This document shows positions 1-7,275 of a stretch of 7,363 nt of DNA, piece by piece; position 1 is the stretch's first letter; each line of letters starts with the position of its first letter. The stretch lies in the NCBI GenBank assembly GCA_004525875.1, contig SPBQ01000109.1:1-7363 (forward strand), given 5' to 3'. The notes below the pieces were generated by a model that saw nothing but the letters and a program-made list of their open reading frames with translations, made no database searches and was not told where the DNA came from. Source of the stretch: Myxococcales bacterium. GTDB taxonomy: Bacteria; Desulfobacterota_B; Binatia; UBA1149; SPBQ01. The position numbers were made by a program, and so were the translations under genes.

Positions 1-2
1 CG

Positions 3-2054
3 ATCACCGACGCCTCGGCCGACGCCGCCTCCCTCACGGTATACGGCGACGGCGCGTTCTGCGGCGATTCGCACCAAGCCGTCGAGGGGCGCATCGACGA
101 TCTCCTCGCCAAGCTTAGCCTGGAGGAGAAAGTCATACAGATGCATGGCAACAGCTCGCTCACGGGCAGCGGTTGGGGAACAGCGGGCAACGCCGCGCTC
201 GGCATCCCTGGGTTCCGCATGCTCGACGGGCCGCGCGGCGTGAGCCTGTTCGCTGGCAACGGCAGTGCTTTTCCGGTCGCCATCGCGCGGGGCGCGTCCT
301 GGGACGTCGGCCTCGAGCGACGCGTGGGCAAGGCCATCGGCCTGGAGGCGCGCGCCAAGGGGGCGAGCGTGATCCTCGCCCCGGTCACCAGCGTCATCCG
401 CCACCCACGCTGGGGACGTTCGCAGGAGTCCTACGGCGAGGACCCCTTGCACATCGGACGCATGGGCGTGGCGTTCGTCAAGGGCGCTCAGCAGCACGTG
501 ATCTCGAGCGTGAAGCACTTCGCGGTCAACAGCATCGAGGACACGCGCATGACCGTCGACGTCACAGTCGACGAGCGCACACTTCGCGAGATCTACTTAC
601 CGCACTTCCGGATGGTCGTGGAGGATGCCGACGTGGCCTCCGTCATGTCAGCCTACAATCTGGTCAACGACGCTTACTGCGCCGAGAACTCACATCTGCT
701 CTCGGATATCCTCAAGGGCGAGTGGGGCTTTCGTGGGTTCGTCGAGTCCGACTGGATCTTCGGCACCCACAACACCGTGCCCTCGGCGCTCGCCGGCCTC
801 GATATCGAGATGCCGATCCCGCTGATCTACGGACAGCCGCTGATCGACGCCGTCAACCTCGGAGACATCGACGAGTCCGTGATCGACGGCGCGTTGCGCC
901 GCATCCTGCGCGCCCAGCCCTGCTTCCGGCTCGACACCGACCCGCCGCTACCGCAGCCGGACGCCGTCGAGTCGCCGGCCCACGTCGATCTCGCTCTCGA
1001 GGCCGCCCTCAAGGGTTCGGTACTGCTCGAGAACAAAGCCGCGGCGCTCCCGCTCGACCGCGCGCTGCTCACGGAGATCGTCGTGACCGGACCGCTGGCA
1101 GACGAGGAGAACATCGGGGATAGCGGGAGCAGCAACGTGGCACCGACCGAGATCGTAACGGTGCTCGAGGGCATGCAGGCCCGCAGCGGTGCGGTCACGA
1201 TCACCCACGTCGCCGATCCCAGCACGCCCGGCGGCATGGCATCGATCGCTGGGGCCGATGCTGTTGTCGTGGTCACGGGATTGACGTCCGGCGACGAGGG
1301 GGAGCAGCTCGTCGGCTCCGGCGACCGCGATTCCTACTCGCTTCCCCTGGATCGAGAGCAGCTCATTCTCGCCGTCGCCGCGCTCAACGCGAGGACCATC
1401 GTCGTCCTGGAGGGCGGCAGCGCGATCGGGGTCGAGGGCTGGATCGACGAGGTGGAGGCGCTGCTGATGGCGTGGTACCCGGGCATGCAGGGCGGTAACG
1501 CGATCGCCGACCTCCTCTTCGGCGACGCCAACCCTTCCGGAAAGCTGCCACTGGTAGCGGCCGTGCAGGAATCAGACCTCCCGCCGTTCATCAACGACCA
1601 GGACGAGGTTACCTACGACTACTACCACGGCTACCGGCTGCTCGATCGTGATGCGGTCGCTCCCCGCTACCCGTTCGGCTACGGGCTGAGCTACACCAAC
1701 TATTCCTACTCCGACCTGACGATCGTCGATTCAAATCTCGAGATCGACGACACTCTACGCGTGACGTTCAACGTGACCAACACCGCGAACATGGCCGGTG
1801 AAGAGGTCGCGCAACTCTACGTGAGCACCGTCGGCTCCTCCGTGGACCGTCCCGTCCGAGATCTCGAGGGATTCGCCCGGGTGAGCCTCGCGCCCGGTCA
1901 GACAAAGACGGTCTCCATCGAGGTCCCAGTCGATCATCTGGCATACTACGACGTCACGCTGCCCGGCTGGCGTGTAGAGACGATCGAGTACGGCGTGCAT
2001 GTCGGCCCGTCGTCGGCAGACCTACCGCTGGAAGCATCGTTTACCGTCGAGTAA
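3..2054 (+). CDS. Glycoside hydrolase family 3 beta-glucosidase-like enzyme, 5'-truncated by the window edge
   Basis: This is a retaining exo-acting glycosidase of family GH3, likely releasing glucose or xylose from beta-linked oligosaccharides. The frame is open from the first full codon at nt 3, and residues upstream of the first ATG (nt 141) already match the family (RIDDLLAKLSLEEKVIQM), so that ATG is internal and the true start lies off the left edge. Counting from nt 3 (683 visible residues): RWGR at 136-139 followed by ESYGEDP, KHF at 171-173, and ESDW with the predicted nucleophile Asp250 (nt 750-752). These form the TIM-barrel domain. The second alpha/beta domain carries DEGE at 431-434, where the acid/base Glu is expected, then the NPSGKLP linker. 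PFGYGLSY starts at 557, and about 580-683 is a fibronectin-III-like domain (AQLYVS, LEGFARVSLAPGQ). The family is clear. Substrate and secretion cannot be judged without the N-terminus. It converges with the SGNH gene. Confidence 0.93.
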   Translation: MTDASADAASLTVYGDGAFCGDSHQAVEGRIDDLLAKLSLEEKVIQMHGNSSLTGSGWGTAGNAALGIPGFRMLDGPRGVSLFAGNGSAFPVAIARGASWDVGLERRVGKAIGLEARAKGASVILAPVTSVIRHPRWGRSQESYGEDPLHIGRMGVAFVKGAQQHVISSVKHFAVNSIEDTRMTVDVTVDERTLREIYLPHFRMVVEDADVASVMSAYNLVNDAYCAENSHLLSDILKGEWGFRGFVESDWIFGTHNTVPSALAGLDIEMPIPLIYGQPLIDAVNLGDIDESVIDGALRRILRAQPCFRLDTDPPLPQPDAVESPAHVDLALEAALKGSVLLENKAAALPLDRALLTEIVVTGPLADEENIGDSGSSNVAPTEIVTVLEGMQARSGAVTITHVADPSTPGGMASIAGADAVVVVTGLTSGDEGEQLVGSGDRDSYSLPLDREQLILAVAALNARTIVVLEGGSAIGVEGWIDEVEALLMAWYPGMQGGNAIADLLFGDANPSGKLPLVAAVQESDLPPFINDQDEVTYDYYHGYRLLDRDAVAPRYPFGYGLSYTNYSYSDLTIVDSNLEIDDTLRVTFNVTNTANMAGEEVAQLYVSTVGSSVDRPVRDLEGFARVSLAPGQTKTVSIEVPVDHLAYYDVTLPGWRVETIEYGVHVGPSSADLPLEASFTVE

Positions 2055-2060
2055 CGGGAA

Positions 2061-3284
2061 CTACCCGCCGCCCTGTTGCTCCACCCCGTTTCCCTCGAGC
2101 CGGGTCGGGATCTCCCGGGGTGGGCGAACATCCCGTGGCCGGCGCAGTCGAGCGAGCGCAGCCTGACGGGCCACCTGCGCGCGGGCCCCCTGCGCAACCG
2201 GCTCACGCGCGCCGGCGAGCGCGAGGATCGCACCGCCGAGCACGTCCGCGACGGCGCGGTGGCCCGGCGGGCCGAGATGACCATCGCCGGCGAGATAGGC
2301 TTGCTCGCCGCGGCCCTGCGCCGCGAGCAGCGCTTCGCGCACGTCGACGCGATCGTGCCGTGATGCGGAGGACGCTCGCAGTCGCTCCTGCAGGAGGCGC
2401 CACGCGGCCGCGGACCGCTCACCCTCGGCCGACAGATGAAGCGCATCGGGAATGGAGAAGAGCACGACGGGTGCGCCCACATCATTCGCGGCATCGACGA
2501 TCTCGCCGGCGAGTGCGGCGAAGAGACGCGCGCCGGCGTCGCCCTCTGATGATGTGGCCGCGGCCCCGCTCGCGCCGTACGCCGCCGCGACGACCGGAGT
2601 TCCCACCCTTGCCGACAATCGCTTGATCGATCGGTAGCCGAGATAGAAGACCAGGCTGCGATTGCCGAGCCAGTCGCGAACCCGCAGCGCGGAGGCCAGC
2701 CACACGGGCGGGTCGACGGCGCGCCGTGAGGCAGTCAGGCCGTCGGGGCTCAGGCTCAGCCCCGACTGCGCGAGGTTGTCGTCGAGATCGTTGTCCGTCG
2801 CCTGGAGAACGACGATGTCCGGCTCCAGATCAAGCCCGCGGTAGATGAGATAGTGTACCTGCTGTGCGGTACCCGCGCCGTTGAAGCCCGCGTTCATCAC
2901 GACGACACCGCCCGACCGCGACTGCTGGAGCTGCTCTCCCAATCTTGTCGTGAAGATCTCCGCCTCGGGCAGCTGTACGCCGGCCGTGAAGGAGTCGCCG
3001 AGGACGAGGACGCGCAGCTGATCCTCCGGACCGGAAGCGGGAATCGGCCCGCCGCGAAGCCCATCATCGTTGATGCGAATCTCGGCCGAGGACGGAATCA
3101 CCCCGGCAAGGTTGTGGTAGGTGAAGCGCGCGCCGGGGTACCAGGTATAGAAGCCCTGCGGGTAGACGCGCAGATGGGGCACGTCCACCTGCAGCGGCAG
3201 CAGCAGGCGCAGCGCAACTTCGGCAGCCAGAAACACCAAGCAGGTGGTCACGGCCGCCAGGCCCAGCTTCTTGACGACCAACAC
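2061..3284 (-). CDS. Membrane-anchored SGNH/GDSL-family hydrolase
   Basis: This is a probable esterase or acyl-transfer-type enzyme of the SGNH superfamily, 407 aa. Residues 7-21 form a hydrophobic segment after Lys5-Lys6, read as an uncleaved signal anchor that places the catalytic domain outside the cytoplasm. The sequence then shows INDDGLRG (71-78), the block I motif LGDSFTAG with nucleophile Ser98, NAGFNGAG (131-138, block II), TDNDLDDN with Asn165 (block III), and DGHLGPPGH with Asp334 and His336 completing the triad. Residues from about 357 onward are an Ala/Arg/Pro-rich basic tail outside the recognised fold. The GTG start at 3284 is chosen because the anchor begins right after it. 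A GGAG lies 3 nt upstream of GTG and 6 nt upstream of the adjacent TTG (3281), so TTG may be the real start. The open frame runs further 5' but only as a shadow of the preceding EF-G gene. It is last in the operon. The substrate is unknown; such proteins often act on polysaccharide or lipid acyl groups. Confidence 0.85.
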   Translation of the reverse strand: MLVVKKLGLAAVTTCLVFLAAEVALRLLLPLQVDVPHLRVYPQGFYTWYPGARFTYHNLAGVIPSSAEIRINDDGLRGGPIPASGPEDQLRVLVLGDSFTAGVQLPEAEIFTTRLGEQLQQSRSGGVVVMNAGFNGAGTAQQVHYLIYRGLDLEPDIVVLQATDNDLDDNLAQSGLSLSPDGLTASRRAVDPPVWLASALRVRDWLGNRSLVFYLGYRSIKRLSARVGTPVVAAAYGASGAAATSSEGDAGARLFAALAGEIVDAANDVGAPVVLFSIPDALHLSAEGERSAAAWRLLQERLRASSASRHDRVDVREALLAAQGRGEQAYLAGDGHLGPPGHRAVADVLGGAILALAGAREPVAQGARAQVARQAALARLRRPRDVRPPREIPTRLEGNGVEQQGGG

Positions 3285-3287
3285 GAT

Positions 3288-3291
3288 CTCC
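3288..3291 (-). promoter_or_regulatory. Shine-Dalgarno site of the SGNH hydrolase gene
   Basis: GGAG on the minus strand lies in the 35-nt gap after the EF-G-like stop codon. It sits 3 nt before GTG (3284) and 6 nt before TTG (3281). The second spacing is nearer the usual optimum, which leaves the exact start ambiguous by one codon. Confidence 0.5.
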
Positions 3292-3319
3292 GCAAGGCGG
3301 CGACGCCGATGGCAACGGG

Positions 3320-5398
3320 CTATTCGCCCTGGTGCTCCACTCCGCTGTCCTTGACGACCTTGCTGAGGAGGTGCTCGGGGAGCTGCTCGTAGTGGGAGAA
3401 GCCGATCTCGAACGAGCCACGGCCGCTGGTCATCGATGTGAGATCGGAGGCGTAGAGCAGAACCTCGGACATCGGGGCCTTGGACTTGATGACCTGGTTG
3501 TGGCCGACCTGGGTCATGCCTTCTACCCTGGCGCGGCGTGAGTTCAGGTCGCCCATCACGTCCCCCATGCACTCGTCGGGGACCGTGATCTCCAGGTTCA
3601 CGTAGGGCTCGAGCAGACATGGCCGGGCCTGCTGCATCGCTTCCTTGAACGCCATGCGGCCGGCGGTCTTGAACGCCATCTCCGAGGAGTCAACGTCGTG
3701 GTACTGGCCGTCGTAGAGCGTCACCTTGACGTCGACGACCGGTGCGCCGGCGATCACGCCCTTCTCCATGCCCGCACGAACGCCCTTTTCTACCGCTGGG
3801 ATGAAGCCGCGCGGGATCGTGCCGCCGACGACCTTGTCGATGAACTCGAACCCGCCGCCGCGCGCCAAGGGCTCCACCTCGATACGGCAGTCGGCAAACT
3901 GCCCGTGGCCACCGGTCTGTTTCTTCAAGCGCCCGTGGGCCTTGACGCTATTGCGGATCGTTTCGCGGTAGGGAACTTTCGGCGCCTTCAGCTCCACCTC
4001 GACACCGTACTTGCGGACCAGGCGCTCGCAGGCAACCTCGACGTGCAGCTGACCGGTGCCCGACAGCAGGATCTCGCCGGAGGACTCGTCACGCTCGACC
4101 TTCAGCGCGAGATCCTCCTGACACATGCGCAGCAGGCCCTGCATGGCCTTGTCCTCTTCGCCACGCTTCTTCGCCTCGATCGCGAAAGAGATGGCCGGAT
4201 TGGCCTCGGCGAACGGCCGGATCTTCACCGGATGTGCGGGATCGGCCAGGGTATCGCCGGAGTGGGGGTGTTTGAGCTTGGCCAGGGCGATGATCTCACC
4301 GACCGTCGCACCGTCGACCTGCTGCGTCTTCTGGCCGTCGAGCCTCAACAGATGTCCCGACCGCTCCTTGTCATCCGCCCGGGTGTTGATCAGCTGTGCG
4401 TCCCCGGCGGTCGTACCCGACATCACGCGCACCAGCGAGAGCTGGCCGGCATGGGGATCGATCACTGTCTTGAAGACGAAGCCGGAGAAAGGCCCGCTCG
4501 GATCGGGGGCGATCTCGATCGTGTTGCCACCGGAATCGATACCGGTCGCGGCGCCCAGATCGATCGGCGCCGGCAGCAGTGCGACGACCGCGTCGAGAAG
4601 CTGCGGGAAGCCGAGATTGCCGGCAGCCGAGCCACACAGCACGGGCAGCATCGATCCGGAACGCACCGCCGCCTTGAGGCCGGTCATGCCCTCCTCGTCG
4701 CTGAGCTCACCGGCGTCGAGGTACTTCTCGAGCAACTCGTCGTCGCCCTCGGCGGCGTCCTCGACCAGCGTGGCCTTGAGCTCCGCAACACGATCAGTCA
4801 GATCCGCGGGGACCTCGGTCGTCTGGAACTTCCCGCCAGCACCGTCGTAGACGAACGCCTTGCCGGAGACGATACTGGCCATACCCTTGAAGCCCTCGTC
4901 CGCTCCGATCGGCAGGTGCAGCAGCGTCGGTCGCACCTCGGGCGCGTCACCCAGCCGGGCCAGGTATGCATCGATGTTGATCTCGGGGCGGTCGAGCTTG
5001 TTGAGGAAGCCGAGCGTGGGGATGCCGTCCTCCCTCGCCCACGACCAGACCTTGCCGATTTCGGCGCGAGGGTCCGACGTGGGATCGAGGACCAGAATCA
5101 TCCCGGCCGCACCGCGTAACGCGTCACGCGCATCGAGAATGAAGTTCCCCTGTCCCGGCGTGTCGAGAATCGTGATCTGGTGCTTGTCCCACGCGACACT
5201 GAACAGCGACGTCGTGATGGTACTTCGCCTGCGTTGCTCTTCCGGCTCGGTGTCGAACACCGAAGTCTCGTCGTCGACGCGCCCCAGACGATTGCTGCCG
5301 CCGGCGGCGAAGACGAGTGCGTCGGCGACCGAGGTCTTGCCCGCATGGCCTTGCCCGGTGATCGCGATGGTACGGACTTTCGCAGCATCCGTTGCCAA
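3320..5398 (-). CDS. fusA2: Elongation factor G-like translational GTPase (EF-G paralogue)
   Basis: This is a full-length EF-G-type protein of 692 aa that starts TTG. EF-G family members drive ribosomal translocation or recycling; paralogues of this kind have less certain roles. G domain: P-loop GQGHAGKT (15-22), switch I region RRRSTIT (56-62), G3 DTPGQ (79-83), G4 NKLD (133-136), G5 GSA (256-258). About 120 residues separate G4 and G5, which leaves room for the G' insert of EF-G. Domain II is about 300-385, domain III about 395-470 (SGTGQLHVEV), domain IV about 474-595 with GGHGQF and YHDVDSSE, and domain V about 596-680. The conserved His of DTPGH is Gln83, and the P-loop lacks the usual AHIDAGKTT form, so this is a paralogue and not the housekeeping EF-G. 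The domain IV tip His567 is kept. The symbol is by analogy to other second EF-G copies. It starts 15 nt after the coaX stop. Confidence 0.93.
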   Translation of the reverse strand: MATDAAKVRTIAITGQGHAGKTSVADALVFAAGGSNRLGRVDDETSVFDTEPEEQRRRSTITTSLFSVAWDKHQITILDTPGQGNFILDARDALRGAAGMILVLDPTSDPRAEIGKVWSWAREDGIPTLGFLNKLDRPEINIDAYLARLGDAPEVRPTLLHLPIGADEGFKGMASIVSGKAFVYDGAGGKFQTTEVPADLTDRVAELKATLVEDAAEGDDELLEKYLDAGELSDEEGMTGLKAAVRSGSMLPVLCGSAAGNLGFPQLLDAVVALLPAPIDLGAATGIDSGGNTIEIAPDPSGPFSGFVFKTVIDPHAGQLSLVRVMSGTTAGDAQLINTRADDKERSGHLLRLDGQKTQQVDGATVGEIIALAKLKHPHSGDTLADPAHPVKIRPFAEANPAISFAIEAKKRGEEDKAMQGLLRMCQEDLALKVERDESSGEILLSGTGQLHVEVACERLVRKYGVEVELKAPKVPYRETIRNSVKAHGRLKKQTGGHGQFADCRIEVEPLARGGGFEFIDKVVGGTIPRGFIPAVEKGVRAGMEKGVIAGAPVVDVKVTLYDGQYHDVDSSEMAFKTAGRMAFKEAMQQARPCLLEPYVNLEITVPDECMGDVMGDLNSRRARVEGMTQVGHNQVIKSKAPMSEVLLYASDLTSMTSGRGSFEIGFSHYEQLPEHLLSKVVKDSGVEHQGE

Positions 5399-5404
5399 AA
5401 CATC

Positions 5405-5410
5405 CCTCCT
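5405..5410 (-). promoter_or_regulatory. Shine-Dalgarno site fixing the TTG start of the EF-G-like gene
   Basis: A perfect AGGAGG on the minus strand lies between the coaX stop and the TTG at 5398, with a 6-nt spacer. It supports TTG as the start codon. The nearby ATG at 5403 is in another frame and has no room for ribosome binding at this site. Confidence 0.8.
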
Positions 5411-5413
5411 CGC

Positions 5414-6214
5414 TCAGCTCTGATTCCTTTCGTAGATGATCCGCAACCCGTCGATGGTCAGGAACTCGTCCACTTCCTGAATTTTGCGGGATTCCGCGGC
5501 AATTAATGGCGCAAGCCCACCTGTTGCAAGGACTCGCGCCTCCACGCCCTCTTCCTCTTCGATGTGACGCACGACGCCGTCGACGAGCTCGACGTAGCCG
5601 TAGACGATACCGGACTGGATCGCTTGCGCCGTATTGCGGCCGACCACGCGCGGCGGGCGCACGATCTCGACGCGCGGCAGCTTGGCCGCCCGCGCGTACA
5701 GCGCGTCGAGAGAGATGCCGATACCCGGAACGATGACGCCACCGAGGTACTCACCCTTGGCCGTCACATAGTCGAAGGTGGTCGCCGTACCGAAATCGAC
5801 CACGATCGTCACGTCCCGGGTCCGTTCGTACGCCGCCACGGCGTTGACGATCCGGTCGGCACCGATCTCGTGCGGGTTCTCGTAGCGCACCGGCATCCCC
5901 GTCTTCACGCCCGGTCCGACGATCACCGGCTCGACGTGGAAGTAGTCGCGGCACAGCGCCTCTATCACCCGGACCATCGGCGGAACCACGCAGGAAACGA
6001 TCACGCCCCTGACGTCGGGAACCTGCATTCCGGACGCCTGATAGAGCGTCCACATGAGCATACCGTACTCGTCGGCCGTACGCTCGGGCTCGGTGACGAT
6101 TCGCCAGTGACGCGTGAGCTCGTCGCCCTCGATCAGCCCGATGACCGTGTGCGTATTGCCGACATCGATTGCCATCACAGGCGCATTCTTGCGGACGTCT
6201 TCGCGCTTGGTCAT
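5414..6214 (-). CDS. coaX: Type III pantothenate kinase
   Basis: CoaX phosphorylates pantothenate with ATP, the first step of coenzyme A synthesis, in the cytosol. It belongs to the ASKHA fold, needs a monovalent cation, and is typically insensitive to CoA feedback. The 266-aa product has the full set of family motifs: AIDVGNTHT (15-23, phosphate binding), HWRI and RTADEYG (36-51), the pantothenate-site region NPHEIGADR (113-121) with the predicted catalytic base Asp120, VDFGTATTFD (139-148), GGVIVPGI (158-165) and ATGGLAPLI (230-238). The ATG at 6214 overlaps the birA TGA by one base (TGATG), with GGAGG 9 nt upstream, so translation is probably coupled. Compared with many homologues it has about 12 extra N-terminal residues. 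An in-frame ATG at 6175 is an alternative start but has no visible ribosome-binding site. No frame damage is seen. Confidence 0.97.
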   Translation of the reverse strand: MTKREDVRKNAPVMAIDVGNTHTVIGLIEGDELTRHWRIVTEPERTADEYGMLMWTLYQASGMQVPDVRGVIVSCVVPPMVRVIEALCRDYFHVEPVIVGPGVKTGMPVRYENPHEIGADRIVNAVAAYERTRDVTIVVDFGTATTFDYVTAKGEYLGGVIVPGIGISLDALYARAAKLPRVEIVRPPRVVGRNTAQAIQSGIVYGYVELVDGVVRHIEEEEGVEARVLATGGLAPLIAAESRKIQEVDEFLTIDGLRIIYERNQS

Positions 6215-7254
6215 CAGCCGTATCCTCCGACGATGGTGACATCCCCCGCCAGGATACGGCGCGCGCCTGCTCCGCCCCCCTCATCGACCAGCAACGCGCC
6301 GTCGACGTCGATCCCCACGCAAGTCCCCGAGACTTCCTCGCCGGCGCCGCTCACGGTGACCGGCGCGCCGGACAGCGCCGCACGGTCGTTCCACGCACCC
6401 ACCAGCGCACCAAACCCCTCGTCCAGAAAGCGATCGTAGAACCGTTCGAGCTCGACCAGCAGCCGCGCGGCAAACAGCGTGCGGTCGACCCGCGCGCCGC
6501 TCGCCCGCAGCACCGAGGTCGCTCCCTCGCGCAGCTCGGGCGGGAAAAGCTCGGTGCCGCAATTGAGATTCACCCCGATGCCGACGACCACGAAGCTCAC
6601 CCGATCGGCTTCCGCTTCGATCTCGGTGAGGATGCCGCAGATCTTGCGGCCGCCCACGAGGACGTCGTTCGGCCACTTGATGCGCGTTTCGAGGTCCGAC
6701 CGGCCGACGTCACCGAGCGCCTCCTCGAGCGCGGCCGCCACGGCGAGCCCGGCGACGAGTGAGAGCTGGGGCGCGAGCGCGGGCGGCACGGCGGGACGCA
6801 GGAGCACCGACATGTAGAGGTTGACGCCCGGCCGCGAGACCCACGAGCGGCCCAGACGCCCCCGCCCTGCGCTCTGGGCATCGGCGATAACGACCGTGCC
6901 CTCCTCGGCACCGTCGCGTCCGAGGCTCGCGGCGTCGCTGTTGGTGGAGCCCGTCTGCTCGAGACACACCGCGCGCCGGCCGATCCGCGCCGTTTCCAGC
7001 ACGGCCAGCAAACGTTCCTCCACGATGCGATCGGGCGAACCGACCAGCCGGTAACCACGCGAGCGAAGACTCGCGATCTCGTAGCCACGGCGCTTGAGCG
7101 CATCGATCTGCTTCCAGATCGCTGTGCGAGAAACCCCCAGCGCATCGGCGATACGCCTACCGGACACGAACCCGCCTCGACCGTCATCTCCCGCCCGGCC
7201 CGCCTCCGCCTCGAGGTGCCGCAGGAGCTCGAAACGAACGCTCGAATCGGCCAT
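6214..7254 (-). CDS. birA: Bifunctional biotin-[acetyl-CoA-carboxylase] ligase / biotin operon repressor
   Basis: BirA activates biotin as biotinyl-5'-AMP and transfers it to the lysine of biotin carboxyl carrier proteins. Versions with an N-terminal HTH can also repress biotin genes. Using the ATG at 7254 (346 aa), residues about 30-70 form the winged helix (FVSGRRIADALGVSRTAIW, then RGYRL). The catalytic domain follows with TGSTN (101-105), the biotin/AMP loop GRGRLGR (130-136), KWPND (193-197), GILTE (207-211) and GIGVNLN (225-231). The last 50 or so residues match the SH3-like C-terminal domain. A TTG at 7266 would add four residues, and neither start has a strong Shine-Dalgarno sequence. 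A short Gly/Asp-rich stretch (about 19-28) lengthens the region before the HTH. It lies about 21 nt after nadC and overlaps coaX by one base. No biotin operator is visible in the window, so repressor function is inferred only from the HTH. Confidence 0.96.
   Translation of the reverse strand: MADSSVRFELLRHLEAEAGRAGDDGRGGFVSGRRIADALGVSRTAIWKQIDALKRRGYEIASLRSRGYRLVGSPDRIVEERLLAVLETARIGRRAVCLEQTGSTNSDAASLGRDGAEEGTVVIADAQSAGRGRLGRSWVSRPGVNLYMSVLLRPAVPPALAPQLSLVAGLAVAAALEEALGDVGRSDLETRIKWPNDVLVGGRKICGILTEIEAEADRVSFVVVGIGVNLNCGTELFPPELREGATSVLRASGARVDRTLFAARLLVELERFYDRFLDEGFGALVGAWNDRAALSGAPVTVSGAGEEVSGTCVGIDVDGALLVDEGGGAGARRILAGDVTIVGGYG
6224..6228 (-). promoter_or_regulatory. Shine-Dalgarno site of coaX inside the birA 3' end
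   Basis: GGAGG on the minus strand covers the Gly-Gly codons near the birA C-terminus, 9 nt before the coaX ATG at 6214. Together with the TGATG stop/start overlap it suggests translational coupling of birA and coaX, and it favours the ATG at 6214 over the internal ATG at 6175. Confidence 0.65.
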
Positions 7255-7275
7255 CCCGCTATCCAACCGTTCCGC

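Noticed and set aside
141..143. ATG at 141 as the start of the GH3 gene
   Set aside because: The conserved family segment RIDDLLAKLSLEEKVIQM is encoded just upstream in the same open frame, which continues to the window edge.
2055..2067. Inverted repeat CGGG-AACTA-CCCG between the convergent genes as a terminator
   Set aside because: It has only four base pairs and no T-rich run on either strand, which is too weak to call an intrinsic terminator.
2120..2626. A plus-strand open frame antisense to the SGNH gene with a very Arg-rich product
   Set aside because: It is a low-complexity product of reading a GC-rich gene in an antisense frame; the minus-strand frame carries the complete SGNH catalytic blocks.
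3285..3620. 5' extension of the SGNH open frame to nt 3620
   Set aside because: It overlaps the conserved 3' end of the EF-G-like gene by about 300 nt, is Arg/Gly-rich without motifs, and precedes a clear signal anchor with its own ribosome-binding site.
3698..5119. A 473-codon plus-strand open frame opposite the EF-G-like gene
   Set aside because: It is antisense to a gene with complete family motifs. High GC at third positions suppresses stop codons in antisense frames. Its translation is His/Arg/Asp-rich with no recognisable motif.
5564..6439. A 291-codon plus-strand open frame spanning coaX and the birA end
   Set aside because: It is antisense to two well-supported genes and crosses their junction. 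Its composition is a mirror of their codons and no family features are seen.
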